The notes under the pieces are model-generated. The model saw only the letters and a program-made list of their open reading frames with translations, did no database searches and was not told the DNA's origin. 64,000 bases of DNA from Bacillus sp. HF117_J1_D (GTDB taxonomy: Bacteria; Bacillota; Bacilli; Bacillales; Bacillaceae_C): contig JAABNQ010000009.1 in assembly GCA_009928435.1 (NCBI GenBank), positions 1 to 64,000 of the forward strand, in the 5' to 3' direction. Positions within the stretch are counted from its first letter, which is position 1. Every line of letters begins with the position of its first letter. Shown piece after piece: positions 39,743 through 49,910 of this stretch. A program made the position numbers and the translations under genes.

Positions 39743-39779
39743 TTTTTTCCCTCCTCTACATTTATTGAAAAATTAAAGA

Positions 39780-40064
39780 TTAAACTTCAAAAAATTCGAT
39801 TTCTTTGCTGTCTTCAGTCAAAGTGACCACTGCTTTGCGGCGTTTGTTTGTGTAGCCTGCAAAACGGCCCATCCGTTTGAATTTACCTTTGTAGTTCATG
39901 ACATTGACTTTTGCGACTTTTACATCAAAAATGCTTTCTACTGCGTCTTTCACCTGTGTTTTGTTGGCTCTGACGTCAACTTCGAAAGTATACTTCTTGT
40001 CAGCTGTCATGTCCATGGAACGCTCTGTAATTACGGGGCGCTTTATAACGTCACGTGCATCCAT
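39780..40064 (-). CDS. rplW: 50S ribosomal protein L23
   Basis: A 94-residue L23: [20 protein letters not shown]. It is at the tunnel exit and is the docking site for signal recognition particle and trigger factor. It overlaps the rplD stop by one base. Confidence 0.98.
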   Translation of the reverse strand: MDARDVIKRPVITERSMDMTADKKYTFEVDVRANKTQVKDAVESIFDVKVAKVNVMNYKGKFKRMGRFAGYTNKRRKAVVTLTEDSKEIEFFEV

Positions 40065-40687
40065 TACCCAAGCACCTCCTCGACTTTTTCAACTGCGGCT
40101 TTCGTCAGGATCAATGTTTCATGTCCAACAACATCAAGCACGTTGATGCTGTTTGCATCAATCACTGTAACTCCTGGGATGTTTCTTGCAGAAAGTGCCA
40201 CATTGTCTTCTGGAACATCCGTTACAACCAACGCTTTTTTGCCAACTGGCAAGCTTTTCAAAACTGTAGCAAATTCCTTTGTTTTAGGAGCATCGAAAGT
40301 CAACGCTTCTACTACAAGGATGCTTTCTTCCAAAGCTTTAGCTGACAATGCTGATTTGATTGCAAGACGGCGTACTTTCTTAGGAAGCTTGTAGCTGTAG
40401 CTGCGTGGAACTGGTCCGAATACTGTTCCACCACCGCGCCATTGTGGTGAGCGGATAGATCCTTGTCGTGCTCTACCTGTACCCTTTTGGCGCCACGGTT
40501 TACGTCCGCCGCCGCGCACTTCCGAACGTGTTTTTACTTTAGATGTACCTTGTCTTAATGAAGACTGCTGCATAACGATTGCTTCAAATAAAACATGGTT
40601 ATTTGGCTCAATACCGAAAATAGAATCGTTAAGATCTACTTCTCCGACCTTAGAACCTTCTTGATTATATACGGCTACTTTTGGCAT
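40064..40687 (-). CDS. rplD: 50S ribosomal protein L4
   Basis: A 207-residue L4 with the extended tunnel loop ([34 protein letters not shown]). It starts 29 bases after rplC. Confidence 0.98.
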   Translation of the reverse strand: MPKVAVYNQEGSKVGEVDLNDSIFGIEPNNHVLFEAIVMQQSSLRQGTSKVKTRSEVRGGGRKPWRQKGTGRARQGSIRSPQWRGGGTVFGPVPRSYSYKLPKKVRRLAIKSALSAKALEESILVVEALTFDAPKTKEFATVLKSLPVGKKALVVTDVPEDNVALSARNIPGVTVIDANSINVLDVVGHETLILTKAAVEKVEEVLG

Positions 40688-40716
40688 TTCATTTCCTCCT
40701 TTCTTTACGAAAATAT

Positions 40717-41346
40717 TTATTTAACCTTGATTCCAGTTTTGATTTCTAGCATGGCTTTCTTTGATCCAGGGACATTTCCTTTGATCAAAAGAAGATTGCG
40801 TTCTGCATCAACTTTGACAATTTCAAGGTTTTGAACAGTGATTTTCTGTCCACCCATTTGTCCTGGAAGTTTCTTTTGCTTGAATACACGAGCTGGGTCA
40901 ACAGCACCCATTGATCCAGGGCTGCGGTGGAAGTGGGAACCGTGGGACATTGGTCCGCGGCCTTGACCGTGGCGTTTGATAACACCTTGGAAACCTTTCC
41001 CTTTAGAAATTCCTGTTACATCCACTACGTCGCCTTCTGCGAAAATATCAACCTTGATCTCTTGACCAACTTCATATTCATCTAGATTTACGTTATTTAA
41101 CTCACGTACGAAGCGCTTAGGTGCAGTTTCTGCTTTAGCTACATGTCCTTTTTCAGGTTTGTTAGCCAGCTTTTCGCGTTTGTCTTCAAAACCGATTTGA
41201 ACAGCTTCATATCCGTCTGTCTCAACTGTCTTCTTTTGAAGAACAACGTTAGGAGCAGCTTCTACAACTGTTACAGGGAGAAGTCTTCCGTCTTCAGCAA
41301 AAATCTGCGTCATACCGATTTTTCTACCTAAGATTCCTTTGGCCAT
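40717..41346 (-). CDS. rplC: 50S ribosomal protein L3
   Basis: A 209-residue L3: [20 protein letters not shown] and the finger near the peptidyl-transferase centre, [19 protein letters not shown]. It is the second gene of the S10 operon. Confidence 0.98.
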   Translation of the reverse strand: MAKGILGRKIGMTQIFAEDGRLLPVTVVEAAPNVVLQKKTVETDGYEAVQIGFEDKREKLANKPEKGHVAKAETAPKRFVRELNNVNLDEYEVGQEIKVDIFAEGDVVDVTGISKGKGFQGVIKRHGQGRGPMSHGSHFHRSPGSMGAVDPARVFKQKKLPGQMGGQKITVQNLEIVKVDAERNLLLIKGNVPGSKKAMLEIKTGIKVK

Positions 41347-41382
41347 GAGTCACACCTCCTGCTTTCTTTCATTAATTATTTA

Positions 41383-41853
<471 letters not shown>

Positions 41854-41976
41854 TACGAAACAGCAAATAATGCCGTTAAATTTGACTGTTTTATTATACT
41901 GACGTTTTAACCATTTTTCAACAAGGTTTTTTCTGCTGCATTTATCGTTGAAAATTATTTTTTTGTCTGAATGGTG

Positions 41977-42005
41977 TTTACAAAACGGCTCGGTTTGTAT
42001 ATTAT
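41977..42005 (+). promoter_or_regulatory. Promoter of the metal importer operon
   Basis: TTTACA (41977-41982), a 17-base spacer and TATTAT (42000-42005) lie about 100 bases before the ATPase gene. The predicted start is near 42012, just upstream of the MntR-like box. Confidence 0.6.
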
Positions 42006-42031
42006 GATTAATAAGTTTCCCTAATGCAACT

Positions 42032-42049
42032 ATTTGTCTTTCAGGCAAT
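42032..42049 (+). promoter_or_regulatory. MntR-like operator
   Basis: ATTTGTCTTTCAGGCAAT is an imperfect dyad (TTGTCT with AGGCAA around TTC) that resembles manganese-responsive MntR boxes (TTTGCC-type half sites). It lies about 20-40 bases downstream of the predicted transcription start, where a repressor would block the promoter. No Zur-type TCGTAAT dyad was seen. Confidence 0.45.
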
Positions 42050-42107
42050 ATAGTAGTGGTTGGCTAAAAAATAATATACATTGTTTATAGAAAAGAAGGT
42101 GATGGTT

Positions 42108-42854
42108 TTGAAAGATCAGGCTATATCCGTGCGCAATTTATCTGTTTCCTACTATGGAAAAGAAGTTCTAAAGAACATTAATTACACTTGTAGCCATGGA
42201 AAATTAGTCGGGATTATTGGACCAAATGGCGCTGGTAAATCCACGATGATGAAAGCAGCCTTGGGATTAATACCAAGGGACAGCGGGCAGATCAATATTG
42301 GTGGACGGCCGTTAAAAGAGATGAGGAAAAAGATTGCATATGTTCCCCAACGGTCAAATATTGATTGGGATTTTCCGATTATTGTTAAAGACACAGTGCT
42401 GCTTGGAACCTATCCAAAATTGGGCCTTTTTCACCGTCCGAAAAAGAAAGACAAAGAATGGGCAATGGAGTGTCTTGCAAAAGTGCGTATGGAACAGTTT
42501 GCAAACAGCCAAATCGGCGAGCTGTCTGGAGGACAGCAGCAAAGAGTATTCCTTGCACGTTCTTTGGCACAAAATGCAGAGTATTTCTTCTTAGATGAAC
42601 CATTTGTTGGAATTGATGTTTCCAGTGAAGAAGTCATCATTCACATTTTAAAGGGGTTGCGTGATGAAGGTAAAACGGTGTTTGTCGTTCACCATGATTT
42701 AATGAAAGTACAAAGTTATTTTGACGACCTCATTCTTATCAATAAAGAATTAATCGGCGCAGGCCCTGTAGATCTTGTCTTCAAACCCGAATTGATGCAG
42801 GCAGCATACAAAGCACCGATCAATATGCTTGAAAGTTTGGGGGTCGGAGTATGA
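42108..42854 (+). CDS. mntB: Manganese-type ABC importer, ATPase
   Basis: An ATPase of about 248 residues with Walker A GPNGAGKST, signature LSGGQQQRVFLARSL, Walker B YFFLDEPFVGID and switch His in VVHHDL, as in MntB/ZnuC-type importers of metal ions. Start choice is uncertain: TTG 42108 has AGAAGGTGA at good spacing; ATG 42102 and TTG 42081 are in frame. It overlaps the permease gene by 4 bases. The operon sits between tuf and the S10 operon, facing away from rpsJ. Confidence 0.9.
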   Translation: MKDQAISVRNLSVSYYGKEVLKNINYTCSHGKLVGIIGPNGAGKSTMMKAALGLIPRDSGQINIGGRPLKEMRKKIAYVPQRSNIDWDFPIIVKDTVLLGTYPKLGLFHRPKKKDKEWAMECLAKVRMEQFANSQIGELSGGQQQRVFLARSLAQNAEYFFLDEPFVGIDVSSEEVIIHILKGLRDEGKTVFVVHHDLMKVQSYFDDLILINKELIGAGPVDLVFKPELMQAAYKAPINMLESLGVGV

Positions 42855-43711
42855 TGGAGTTCTTGAATGATTTAATGACTTATGAGTTTCTGCAAAAAGC
42901 TTTTGTAACCTCCATTATAGTCGGGATTATTTGCGGTGTTATTGGCAGTTTCATCGTTTTGCGCGGAATGGCCTTGATGGGGGACGCGATTTCTCATGCC
43001 GTTCTTCCCGGAGTAGCTATTTCATACATGCTTGGAATCAATTTTTTCTACGGCGCCGTAGCGACAGGGATCCTGACAGCACTCGGTATCGGGTTAATCA
43101 GTCAAAACAGCCGGATTAAAAATGACTCTTCAATCGGCATTGTTTTTACTGCGGCATTTGCTTTGGGAATTATTTTAATTACCCTTGCTCAAAGTGCAAC
43201 GGACTTAACGCAGATTTTGTTTGGAAACGTCCTTTCGGTCAGAACGTCTGATATGTGGCTGACCCTGATTGTTGGAGCTGCAGTCATCCTTGTTGTTGTT
43301 CTGTTTTATAAGGAGTTACTCGTTTCAAGCTTTGATGAAACAATGGCCGCAGCTTATGGACTTAAAACAAGGTTGATCCATTATATGATCATGGCGCTTC
43401 TAACACTTGTCACTGTCGCATCGTTACAGACAGTGGGAGTTATTCTCGTTGTTTCCATGTTAATTACTCCGGCATCAACAGCTTATCTTTTGACAAACAG
43501 ACTATCCACGATGATTGTGCTTGCATCGATATTTGGCGCACTCTCTTCCATCGTCGGATTATATTTCAGCTTTGTCTATAATCTGCCATCCGGACCAGTG
43601 ATAGCATTAGCTACAACCGTGTTTTTCTTGGTCGCATTTTTATTCTCTCCAAAACAGGGGATTCTTTGGAGAATGTTAAAAACGAACAAACAAAGAATAT
43701 CAGTTGGTTAG
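42851..43711 (+). CDS. mntC: Manganese-type ABC importer, permease
   Basis: A 286-residue ABC-3 family permease with about eight helices, including the conserved GDAISHAVLPGVAISYMLG loop that docks on the ATPase. The metal (Mn, Zn or Fe) cannot be told from the permease itself; manganese is favoured by the binding protein and the operator-like site. Confidence 0.9.
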   Translation: MMEFLNDLMTYEFLQKAFVTSIIVGIICGVIGSFIVLRGMALMGDAISHAVLPGVAISYMLGINFFYGAVATGILTALGIGLISQNSRIKNDSSIGIVFTAAFALGIILITLAQSATDLTQILFGNVLSVRTSDMWLTLIVGAAVILVVVLFYKELLVSSFDETMAAAYGLKTRLIHYMIMALLTLVTVASLQTVGVILVVSMLITPASTAYLLTNRLSTMIVLASIFGALSSIVGLYFSFVYNLPSGPVIALATTVFFLVAFLFSPKQGILWRMLKTNKQRISVG

Positions 43712-43770
43712 GCGCTGAAACCTGCCTAATAGAGAAATATTTTCTAGAATGAAAGGGAGTTTAGTAGAAA

Positions 43771-44730
43771 ATGAAGAAATTTATGAAATGGATTGCGCTG
43801 GCAAGTATCGCAGTATTTTTACTTGCAGCGTGCGGGGATAAGAAATCGACCTCAAATTCCGGGGGTAGTTCAGGATCTAAAGATGATGGGGTATTGAAAG
43901 TCGTCACGTCATTTACAATCATCGAAGACCTTGCAAAGGAAATTGGCGGGGATGATGTCGTTATCCATAACTTAGTCCCTACAGGTACAGATCCTCACGA
44001 ATATGAACCTTTGCCTGAAGATATTAAAGCAGCTACTGATGCAGATGTGCTTTTCTATAATGGATTAAACCTTGAAGGCGGAAAAGATGGCTGGTTCTTT
44101 AAAATGATTGATTCTGTTGGACAGAAAGAAGAGAAGATCTTCAGTTTGACGGAACGTGTTGAGCCGATGCATATTACAAGCGATGACGGGAAAGAAGAAG
44201 AAATTAATCCACATGCTTTCATTGACCCCAATGTAGGAATTCAAATGGCTGAGGACATGATAGATGCCTTCATCAAAATCGATCCTGATAAAAAAGAAAA
44301 CTACGAAAAACGCGGCAATGCTTATTTGGAAAGATTGAAAGACATTGAAAAAGAATACGAAGAAAAACTTAGCAGCATACCTAAAGAAGATAAGACCTTA
44401 GTAACAAGTGAGCGAGCTTTTCAATATATGACTAGCCGCTATGGATTAAAGGAAGGCTATATCTGGGCGATTGATACAGAAGAAAATGGTTCACCTACAC
44501 AAATTAAAGAACTTCTTGGGTTCCTTAAAGAACATAATGTTCCGATCCTTTTCCGAGAATCTAATGTTGACCCGCGTCCAATGGAGACAGTTTCCAAGGA
44601 ATCTGGAGTACCAATCTATGAAAAGCCGATCTATTCTGATGAAATTGGAAAACCAGGAGATGAAGTCGATACGTATGTTAAGTATCTAAAGTATAACATT
44701 GACATCATATACGACGGCTTGACGAAGTAA
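43771..44730 (+). CDS. mntA: Manganese-type ABC importer, substrate-binding lipoprotein
   Basis: A 319-residue cluster A-I binding protein. The signal peptide ends in a lipobox (LAAC, Cys21), followed by a Ser/Gly linker. Predicted metal ligands are His76 (DPHEYEP), His148 (NPHAF), Glu214 (SERAFQY) and Asp290 (YSDEIGKPG). The His-His-Glu-Asp set and the absence of a His-rich loop point to manganese rather than zinc. AAAGGGAG precedes ATG 43771. It is the last gene of the operon, 59 bases after the permease. Confidence 0.92.
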   Translation: MKKFMKWIALASIAVFLLAACGDKKSTSNSGGSSGSKDDGVLKVVTSFTIIEDLAKEIGGDDVVIHNLVPTGTDPHEYEPLPEDIKAATDADVLFYNGLNLEGGKDGWFFKMIDSVGQKEEKIFSLTERVEPMHITSDDGKEEEINPHAFIDPNVGIQMAEDMIDAFIKIDPDKKENYEKRGNAYLERLKDIEKEYEEKLSSIPKEDKTLVTSERAFQYMTSRYGLKEGYIWAIDTEENGSPTQIKELLGFLKEHNVPILFRESNVDPRPMETVSKESGVPIYEKPIYSDEIGKPGDEVDTYVKYLKYNIDIIYDGLTK

Positions 44731-44785
44731 TAATTTTGGAGGAAAACTCCTAGAAATGGTTTACCCTATAGATAGGGGTAAATAA

Positions 44786-44829
44786 AAAGCATCTTTAGTT
44801 GGTTCAAATACAACTTGAGGTGCTTTTTT
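44786..44829 (+). terminator. Terminator after the metal importer operon
   Basis: An interrupted stem (AAAGCATCTTTAGTTG with CAACTTGAGGTGCTTT) is followed by TTTTTT on the plus strand. Sequence 44830-44937, up to the tuf terminator, shows nothing recognisable. Confidence 0.8.
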
Positions 44830-44937
44830 CTATGGTAAGAATGAGTTATGCTACAATGCAGCCGGAGAATCCTAGAACTCCAGTTTATTCCAATTGAAAG
44901 TTATATTCATGACGCACTCCTCAAAGTATAGAAACCT

Positions 44938-44969
44938 AAAAAAGAGTAGGGTTGATCAGTCCCCTACTC
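44938..44969 (-). terminator. Terminator after tuf
   Basis: A perfect GAGTAGGG-CCCTACTC stem with a 10-base loop is followed on the minus strand by TTTTTT, 22 bases after the tuf stop. Confidence 0.92.
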
Positions 44970-44990
44970 TTTTATCATAAGTCAGTCGAC

Positions 44991-46178
44991 TTATTTTTCA
45001 ATTGCAGCAACGACACCAGCGCCTACTGTACGTCCACCTTCACGGATTGAGAATTTAGTTCCTTCTTCAATCGCGATTGGAGAAATAAGTTCTACTGTCA
45101 TTTCAACGTTATCGCCAGGCATAACCATTTCTACACCTTCAGGAAGGTTACAGATACCAGTTACGTCAGTTGTACGGAAGTAGAACTGAGGGCGGTAGTT
45201 AGAGAAAAATGGAGTATGACGTCCACCTTCTTCTTTAGAAAGAACGTAAACTTCAGATTTAAATTTAGTGTGTGGAGTGATTGTTCCAGGTTTAGCCAGA
45301 ACTTGTCCACGTTGGATGTCTTCACGCGCAACCCCACGAAGAAGTGCACCAATGTTGTCTCCAGCTTCGGCATAGTCGAGAAGCTTACGGAACATTTCTA
45401 CTCCAGTAACAGTTGTTTTCTTGGACTCTTCAGCAAGACCGATGATTTCTACTTCCTCACCGACTTTAACTTGTCCACGCTCAACACGGCCAGTAGCAAC
45501 TGTTCCACGACCAGTGATAGAGAATACGTCCTCAACAGGCATCATGAATGGCTTGTCAGTATCACGAGTTGGAGTTGGGATATACTCATCAACAGCGTCC
45601 ATCAATTCAATGATTTTCTCTTCCCACTCTGCTTCTCCTTCAAGAGCTTTAAGAGCAGAACCTTTGATAACAGGAATGTCATCGCCAGGGAATTCATATT
45701 CAGAAAGAAGATCACGGATCTCCATTTCAACTAATTCAAGAAGTTCTTCATCGTCAACCATGTCACATTTGTTCATGAATACAACGATGTATGGAACACC
45801 TACTTGACGAGAAAGAAGGATGTGCTCACGAGTTTGTGGCATTGGGCCATCAGCAGCTGATACAACAAGGATAGCTCCGTCCATTTGAGCAGCACCAGTG
45901 ATCATGTTTTTAACATAGTCAGCGTGTCCTGGGCAGTCAACGTGTGCATAGTGACGCTTGTCAGTTTCATATTCAATGTGAGAAGTAGAGATTGTGATTC
46001 CACGCTCTTTTTCTTCAGGTGCGTTGTCAACTTGGTCGTAAGACTTAGCTTCTCCACCCAATTTCTTAGAAAGAACAGTAGCAATCGCAGCAGTCAAAGT
46101 TGTTTTACCATGGTCAACGTGACCAATTGTACCAATATTCGCATGTTCTTTGGAACGATCAAATTTTTCCTTAGCCAT
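44991..46178 (-). CDS. tuf: Elongation factor Tu
   Basis: A 395-residue EF-Tu delivering aminoacyl-tRNA to the ribosome. G motifs: [17 protein letters not shown]. It ends [11 protein letters not shown]. It has an own promoter at 46283-46311 and a terminator. In B. subtilis the S10 operon follows closely after tufA; here a metal importer intervenes. Confidence 0.98.
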   Translation of the reverse strand: MAKEKFDRSKEHANIGTIGHVDHGKTTLTAAIATVLSKKLGGEAKSYDQVDNAPEEKERGITISTSHIEYETDKRHYAHVDCPGHADYVKNMITGAAQMDGAILVVSAADGPMPQTREHILLSRQVGVPYIVVFMNKCDMVDDEELLELVEMEIRDLLSEYEFPGDDIPVIKGSALKALEGEAEWEEKIIELMDAVDEYIPTPTRDTDKPFMMPVEDVFSITGRGTVATGRVERGQVKVGEEVEIIGLAEESKKTTVTGVEMFRKLLDYAEAGDNIGALLRGVAREDIQRGQVLAKPGTITPHTKFKSEVYVLSKEEGGRHTPFFSNYRPQFYFRTTDVTGICNLPEGVEMVMPGDNVEMTVELISPIAIEEGTKFSIREGGRTVGAGVVAAIEK

Positions 46179-46282
46179 TAGGAAATCCTCCTTTAATTTT
46201 AAAAAATAATAAGTATGGGTGAACGCTTCAAAGGAGGATCTATTTCCTCACTTTAAAGCTACCCGAATATCATCTATTAGTA

Positions 46283-46311
46283 GTTATACTTGATAGATGC
46301 CATAAAATCAA
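46283..46311 (-). promoter_or_regulatory. Internal promoter before tuf
   Basis: TTGATT (46311-46306), a 17-base spacer and TATAAC (46288-46283), abutting the fusA stop codon. It would give tuf extra transcription independent of the str operon. Confidence 0.55.
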
Positions 46312-48387
46312 TTATTCACCGCTATTTTTCTTGATGATCTCTTCAGCGATGGATTTTGGTACTTCTTCATAGTGGTCAAAGTGCATTGTGTAAGTACCGC
46401 GCCCTTGCGTATTGGAACGAAGGGATGTTGCATATCCGAACATTTCGGAAAGTGGAACGAAAGCTTTTACCACTTGTGCGTTACCTCTCGCTTCCATACC
46501 TTCAACACGTCCACGACGAGATGTAACATCACCCATGATATCCCCAAGATATTCTTCAGGGACTACGACTTCAACCTTCATAAGTGGTTCAAGTAAGACA
46601 GGGTCACATTTCTTTGCTGCGTTTTTAAGTGCCATAGAGGCAGCAATCCTAAACGCCATCTCATTCGAGTCAACGTCATGGTAGGAACCATCATACAATT
46701 TTGCTTTGACATCAATCAGCGGATAACCTGCGATGACACCTTGATCCAGTGCATCTTCAAGCCCAGCTTGAACTGCAGGAATGTATTCACGTGGAACAAC
46801 ACCACCAACAATCGCATTTTCAAATTCAAAGCCTTTTCCTTCTTCATTTGGAGAGAATTCAATCCAAACGTGCCCGAACTGTCCACGTCCACCTGATTGG
46901 CGAACGAACTTTCCTTCTACTTGGGCGGAAGAACGGAATGTTTCGCGGTAAGAAACCTGCGGAGCACCCACGTTGGCTTCTACTTTGAACTCACGCTTCA
47001 TGCGGTCAACAAGGATATCAAGGTGAAGTTCACCCATACCCGAGATGACTACTTGGCCAGTTTCCGTGTTTGTTTCAGCGCGGAAAGTCGGGTCTTCTTC
47101 TTGCAATTTCGCAAGTGCAGTGCCCATTTTATCTTGGTCCGCTTTTGATTTTGGTTCGATAGCGACTGAAATAACCGGCTCAGGGAATTCCATAGACTCA
47201 AGAATGACAAGGTTCTTTTCGTCACAAAGCGTATCACCTGTACCTGTGTCTTTCAATCCTACCGCTGCCGCGATGTCACCGCTGTAAGCAGTAGTGATCT
47301 CTTCACGGTGGTTCGCATGCATTTGAAGAATACGTCCGATTCTCTCACGTTTTCCTTTAGTAGAGTTTTGAACGTAAGAACCAGACTCCAGAACGCCTGA
47401 GTACACGCGGAAGAAAGTCAAACGACCAACATAAGGGTCAGTCATTACTTTGAAAGCAAGAGCGGAAAATGGCTCTTTATCATCAGCATGACGCTGAAGT
47501 TCCTCGTCTGTACCAGGTACAATCCCTTTAATTGCTTCAATATCTGTCGGAGCAGGCAAGTAATCAACAACTGCATCCAGCACAGGCTGAACGCCTTTGT
47601 TTTTGAAAGCTGTTCCACAAAGTACAGGGTAGAATTCAACTTTCAAAGTTGCTGAACGGATTGCGGCCTTAAGCTCTTCGTTAGAGATTTCTTCTCCTTC
47701 GAGATATTTCATCATAAGCTCTTCATCAAAGTCTGCTACAGCCTCAATTAAGCTTGCACGCAGTTCTTCCGCTTGATCTTGAAGATCTTCCGGAATCTCT
47801 GATTCAGTAGCATCTAATACATCGCCCTCATAGATCCAAGCCTTCATTTCAACAAGGTCTACAATACCTCTAAAAGTATCCTCCGCCCCGATTGGAAGCT
47901 GGATTGGATGTGCATTGGCATCCAGACGATCATGAAGAGTTTTTACTGCATATAAAAAGTCCGCACCGATTTTATCCATTTTATTAACGAAAACAATTCG
48001 TGGAACTCCATAAGTTGTTGCCTGGCGCCAAACTGTTTCAGTTTGTGGTTCAACGCCTGATTGGGCATCAAGAACTGTTACAGCTCCATCAAGAACCCTT
48101 AAGGAACGTTCAACTTCAACAGTGAAGTCTACGTGACCAGGAGTGTCAATAATATTGACGCGGTATCCTTTCCACTGTGCTGTTGTAGCAGCAGATGTGA
48201 TTGTGATTCCACGCTCCTGCTCTTGTTCCATCCAGTCCATCTGGGAAGCACCTTCGTGAGTTTCGCCCACTTTGTGGATTCGCCCTGTATAGAAAAGGAT
48301 GCGCTCGGTTGTCGTTGTTTTACCGGCATCAATATGAGCCATGATCCCGATATTACGAGTCTTTTCTAAGGAGAACTCTCTAGGCAT
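46312..48387 (-). CDS. fusA: Elongation factor G
   Basis: A 691-residue EF-G driving ribosomal translocation. G motifs: [21 protein letters not shown]. Domains II-V follow, including [20 protein letters not shown] near the C-terminus. It is part of rpsL-rpsG-fusA-tuf. Confidence 0.98.
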   Translation of the reverse strand: MPREFSLEKTRNIGIMAHIDAGKTTTTERILFYTGRIHKVGETHEGASQMDWMEQEQERGITITSAATTAQWKGYRVNIIDTPGHVDFTVEVERSLRVLDGAVTVLDAQSGVEPQTETVWRQATTYGVPRIVFVNKMDKIGADFLYAVKTLHDRLDANAHPIQLPIGAEDTFRGIVDLVEMKAWIYEGDVLDATESEIPEDLQDQAEELRASLIEAVADFDEELMMKYLEGEEISNEELKAAIRSATLKVEFYPVLCGTAFKNKGVQPVLDAVVDYLPAPTDIEAIKGIVPGTDEELQRHADDKEPFSALAFKVMTDPYVGRLTFFRVYSGVLESGSYVQNSTKGKRERIGRILQMHANHREEITTAYSGDIAAAVGLKDTGTGDTLCDEKNLVILESMEFPEPVISVAIEPKSKADQDKMGTALAKLQEEDPTFRAETNTETGQVVISGMGELHLDILVDRMKREFKVEANVGAPQVSYRETFRSSAQVEGKFVRQSGGRGQFGHVWIEFSPNEEGKGFEFENAIVGGVVPREYIPAVQAGLEDALDQGVIAGYPLIDVKAKLYDGSYHDVDSNEMAFRIAASMALKNAAKKCDPVLLEPLMKVEVVVPEEYLGDIMGDVTSRRGRVEGMEARGNAQVVKAFVPLSEMFGYATSLRSNTQGRGTYTMHFDHYEEVPKSIAEEIIKKNSGE

Positions 48388-48426
48388 CTCGTCTTTCTCC
48401 TTCCTAGTTTATAAATAGTAATAATT

Positions 48427-48897
48427 TTACCAGCGATAGTGGGCAAATGCTTTGTTTGCCTCAGCCATTTTATGTGTCTCTTCACGCTTCTTAACTGAAG
48501 CGCCGCTGTTGTTTGCAGCATCAAGAATTTCATTGGCTAAACGCTCTTCCATGGTTTTTTCTCCACGAAGACGTGCGTAGTTCACTAACCAACGAAGACC
48601 TAATGTTGAACGACGTTCTGGACGAACTTCAACTGGCACTTGGTAGTTCGCTCCACCTACACGGCGAGCTCTTACTTCCAAGACCGGCATGATGTTTTTC
48701 AAAGCTTGGTCAAAGACCTCCATTGCGTCTTTACCGCTTCTTTCTTGAACTAGGTTAAATGCTGAATATAGGATAGATTGTGCTTTTCCTCTCTTACCGT
48801 CGATCATCAATTTGTTGATCAAACGAGTTACAAGCTTAGAGTTGTATAATGGATCAGGAAGCACGTCTCTTTTTGCAACTGGTCCTTTACGTGGCAT
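48427..48897 (-). CDS. rpsG: 30S ribosomal protein S7
   Basis: A 156-residue S7: [20 protein letters not shown] and [23 protein letters not shown] 48897 follows AAAGGAGG; an in-frame extension to 48915 crosses that site. S7 nucleates the 30S head and represses the str operon in some bacteria. Confidence 0.98.
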   Translation of the reverse strand: MPRKGPVAKRDVLPDPLYNSKLVTRLINKLMIDGKRGKAQSILYSAFNLVQERSGKDAMEVFDQALKNIMPVLEVRARRVGGANYQVPVEVRPERRSTLGLRWLVNYARLRGEKTMEERLANEILDAANNSGASVKKREETHKMAEANKAFAHYRW

Positions 48898-48935
48898 TGG
48901 TGTTCCTCCTTTCACAAACAGTGAATAATATTACA

Positions 48936-49379
<444 letters not shown>

Positions 49380-49468
49380 CTATAGACCCACACATCCAGG
49401 TGGTTCTTTTTAAAGCAAAAAAAACAAGTTTTTGTGGACAACATACGCGTCCTTTTGCAAAAACACCT

Positions 49469-49717
49469 TTAGTGAATGATGGCAACAGCTGCTGCACCTA
49501 CATCAATACCACATGCTTTGCCAAGTTTTTTCATGGAGTCGACCTTCGTAACGGGTACATCCAGCTCTTTCGCTGTACTAATGATGTTATCCGTAATCTT
49601 GGAGTCGGCGTCCTGCGCAACGAAAACTTCCTTCGCATGACCTGATTTCAGAGCTCTTACTGTTTGCTTTGTTCCTATAATCAAATTTGCATCCTGCAAT
49701 ACTTTTTCATAAGACAA
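49469..49717 (-). CDS. rplGB: L7Ae-family RNA-binding protein (YbxF-like)
   Basis: An 82-residue L7Ae/L30e-fold protein binding kink-turn [23 protein letters not shown] and [16 protein letters not shown]. It sits between rpoC and rpsL, as B. subtilis ybxF/rplGB does. The exact role on the ribosome is unsettled in the family. Confidence 0.93.
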   Translation of the reverse strand: MSYEKVLQDANLIIGTKQTVRALKSGHAKEVFVAQDADSKITDNIISTAKELDVPVTKVDSMKKLGKACGIDVGAAAVAIIH

Positions 49718-49881
49718 TTTTACGCATCCTCCAAAGTAACAGGTTATTATGATAGGATCACCTTGAATATATTATCATCTGGTATTTTTAATGTCAACAA
49801 TAAAAGCAAATTTTTGCTTAAGAAAATAAGCGCCCTGCTTAGCACTGTAAGCACAAGACGATTCTCTTTTTTTACAAGAAT

Positions 49882-49902
49882 CCGCCGGCAAAATGCCGGC
49901 GG
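49882..49902. terminator. Strong hairpin after rpoC
   Basis: CCGCCGGC and GCCGGCGG form an 8-bp all-GC stem with a 5-base loop 9 bases after the rpoC stop. On the minus strand only ATTCTTG follows, so it may slow or process the transcript rather than terminate fully. The gap 49718-49910 holds no gene. Confidence 0.5.
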
Positions 49903-49910
49903 TTTTACTG

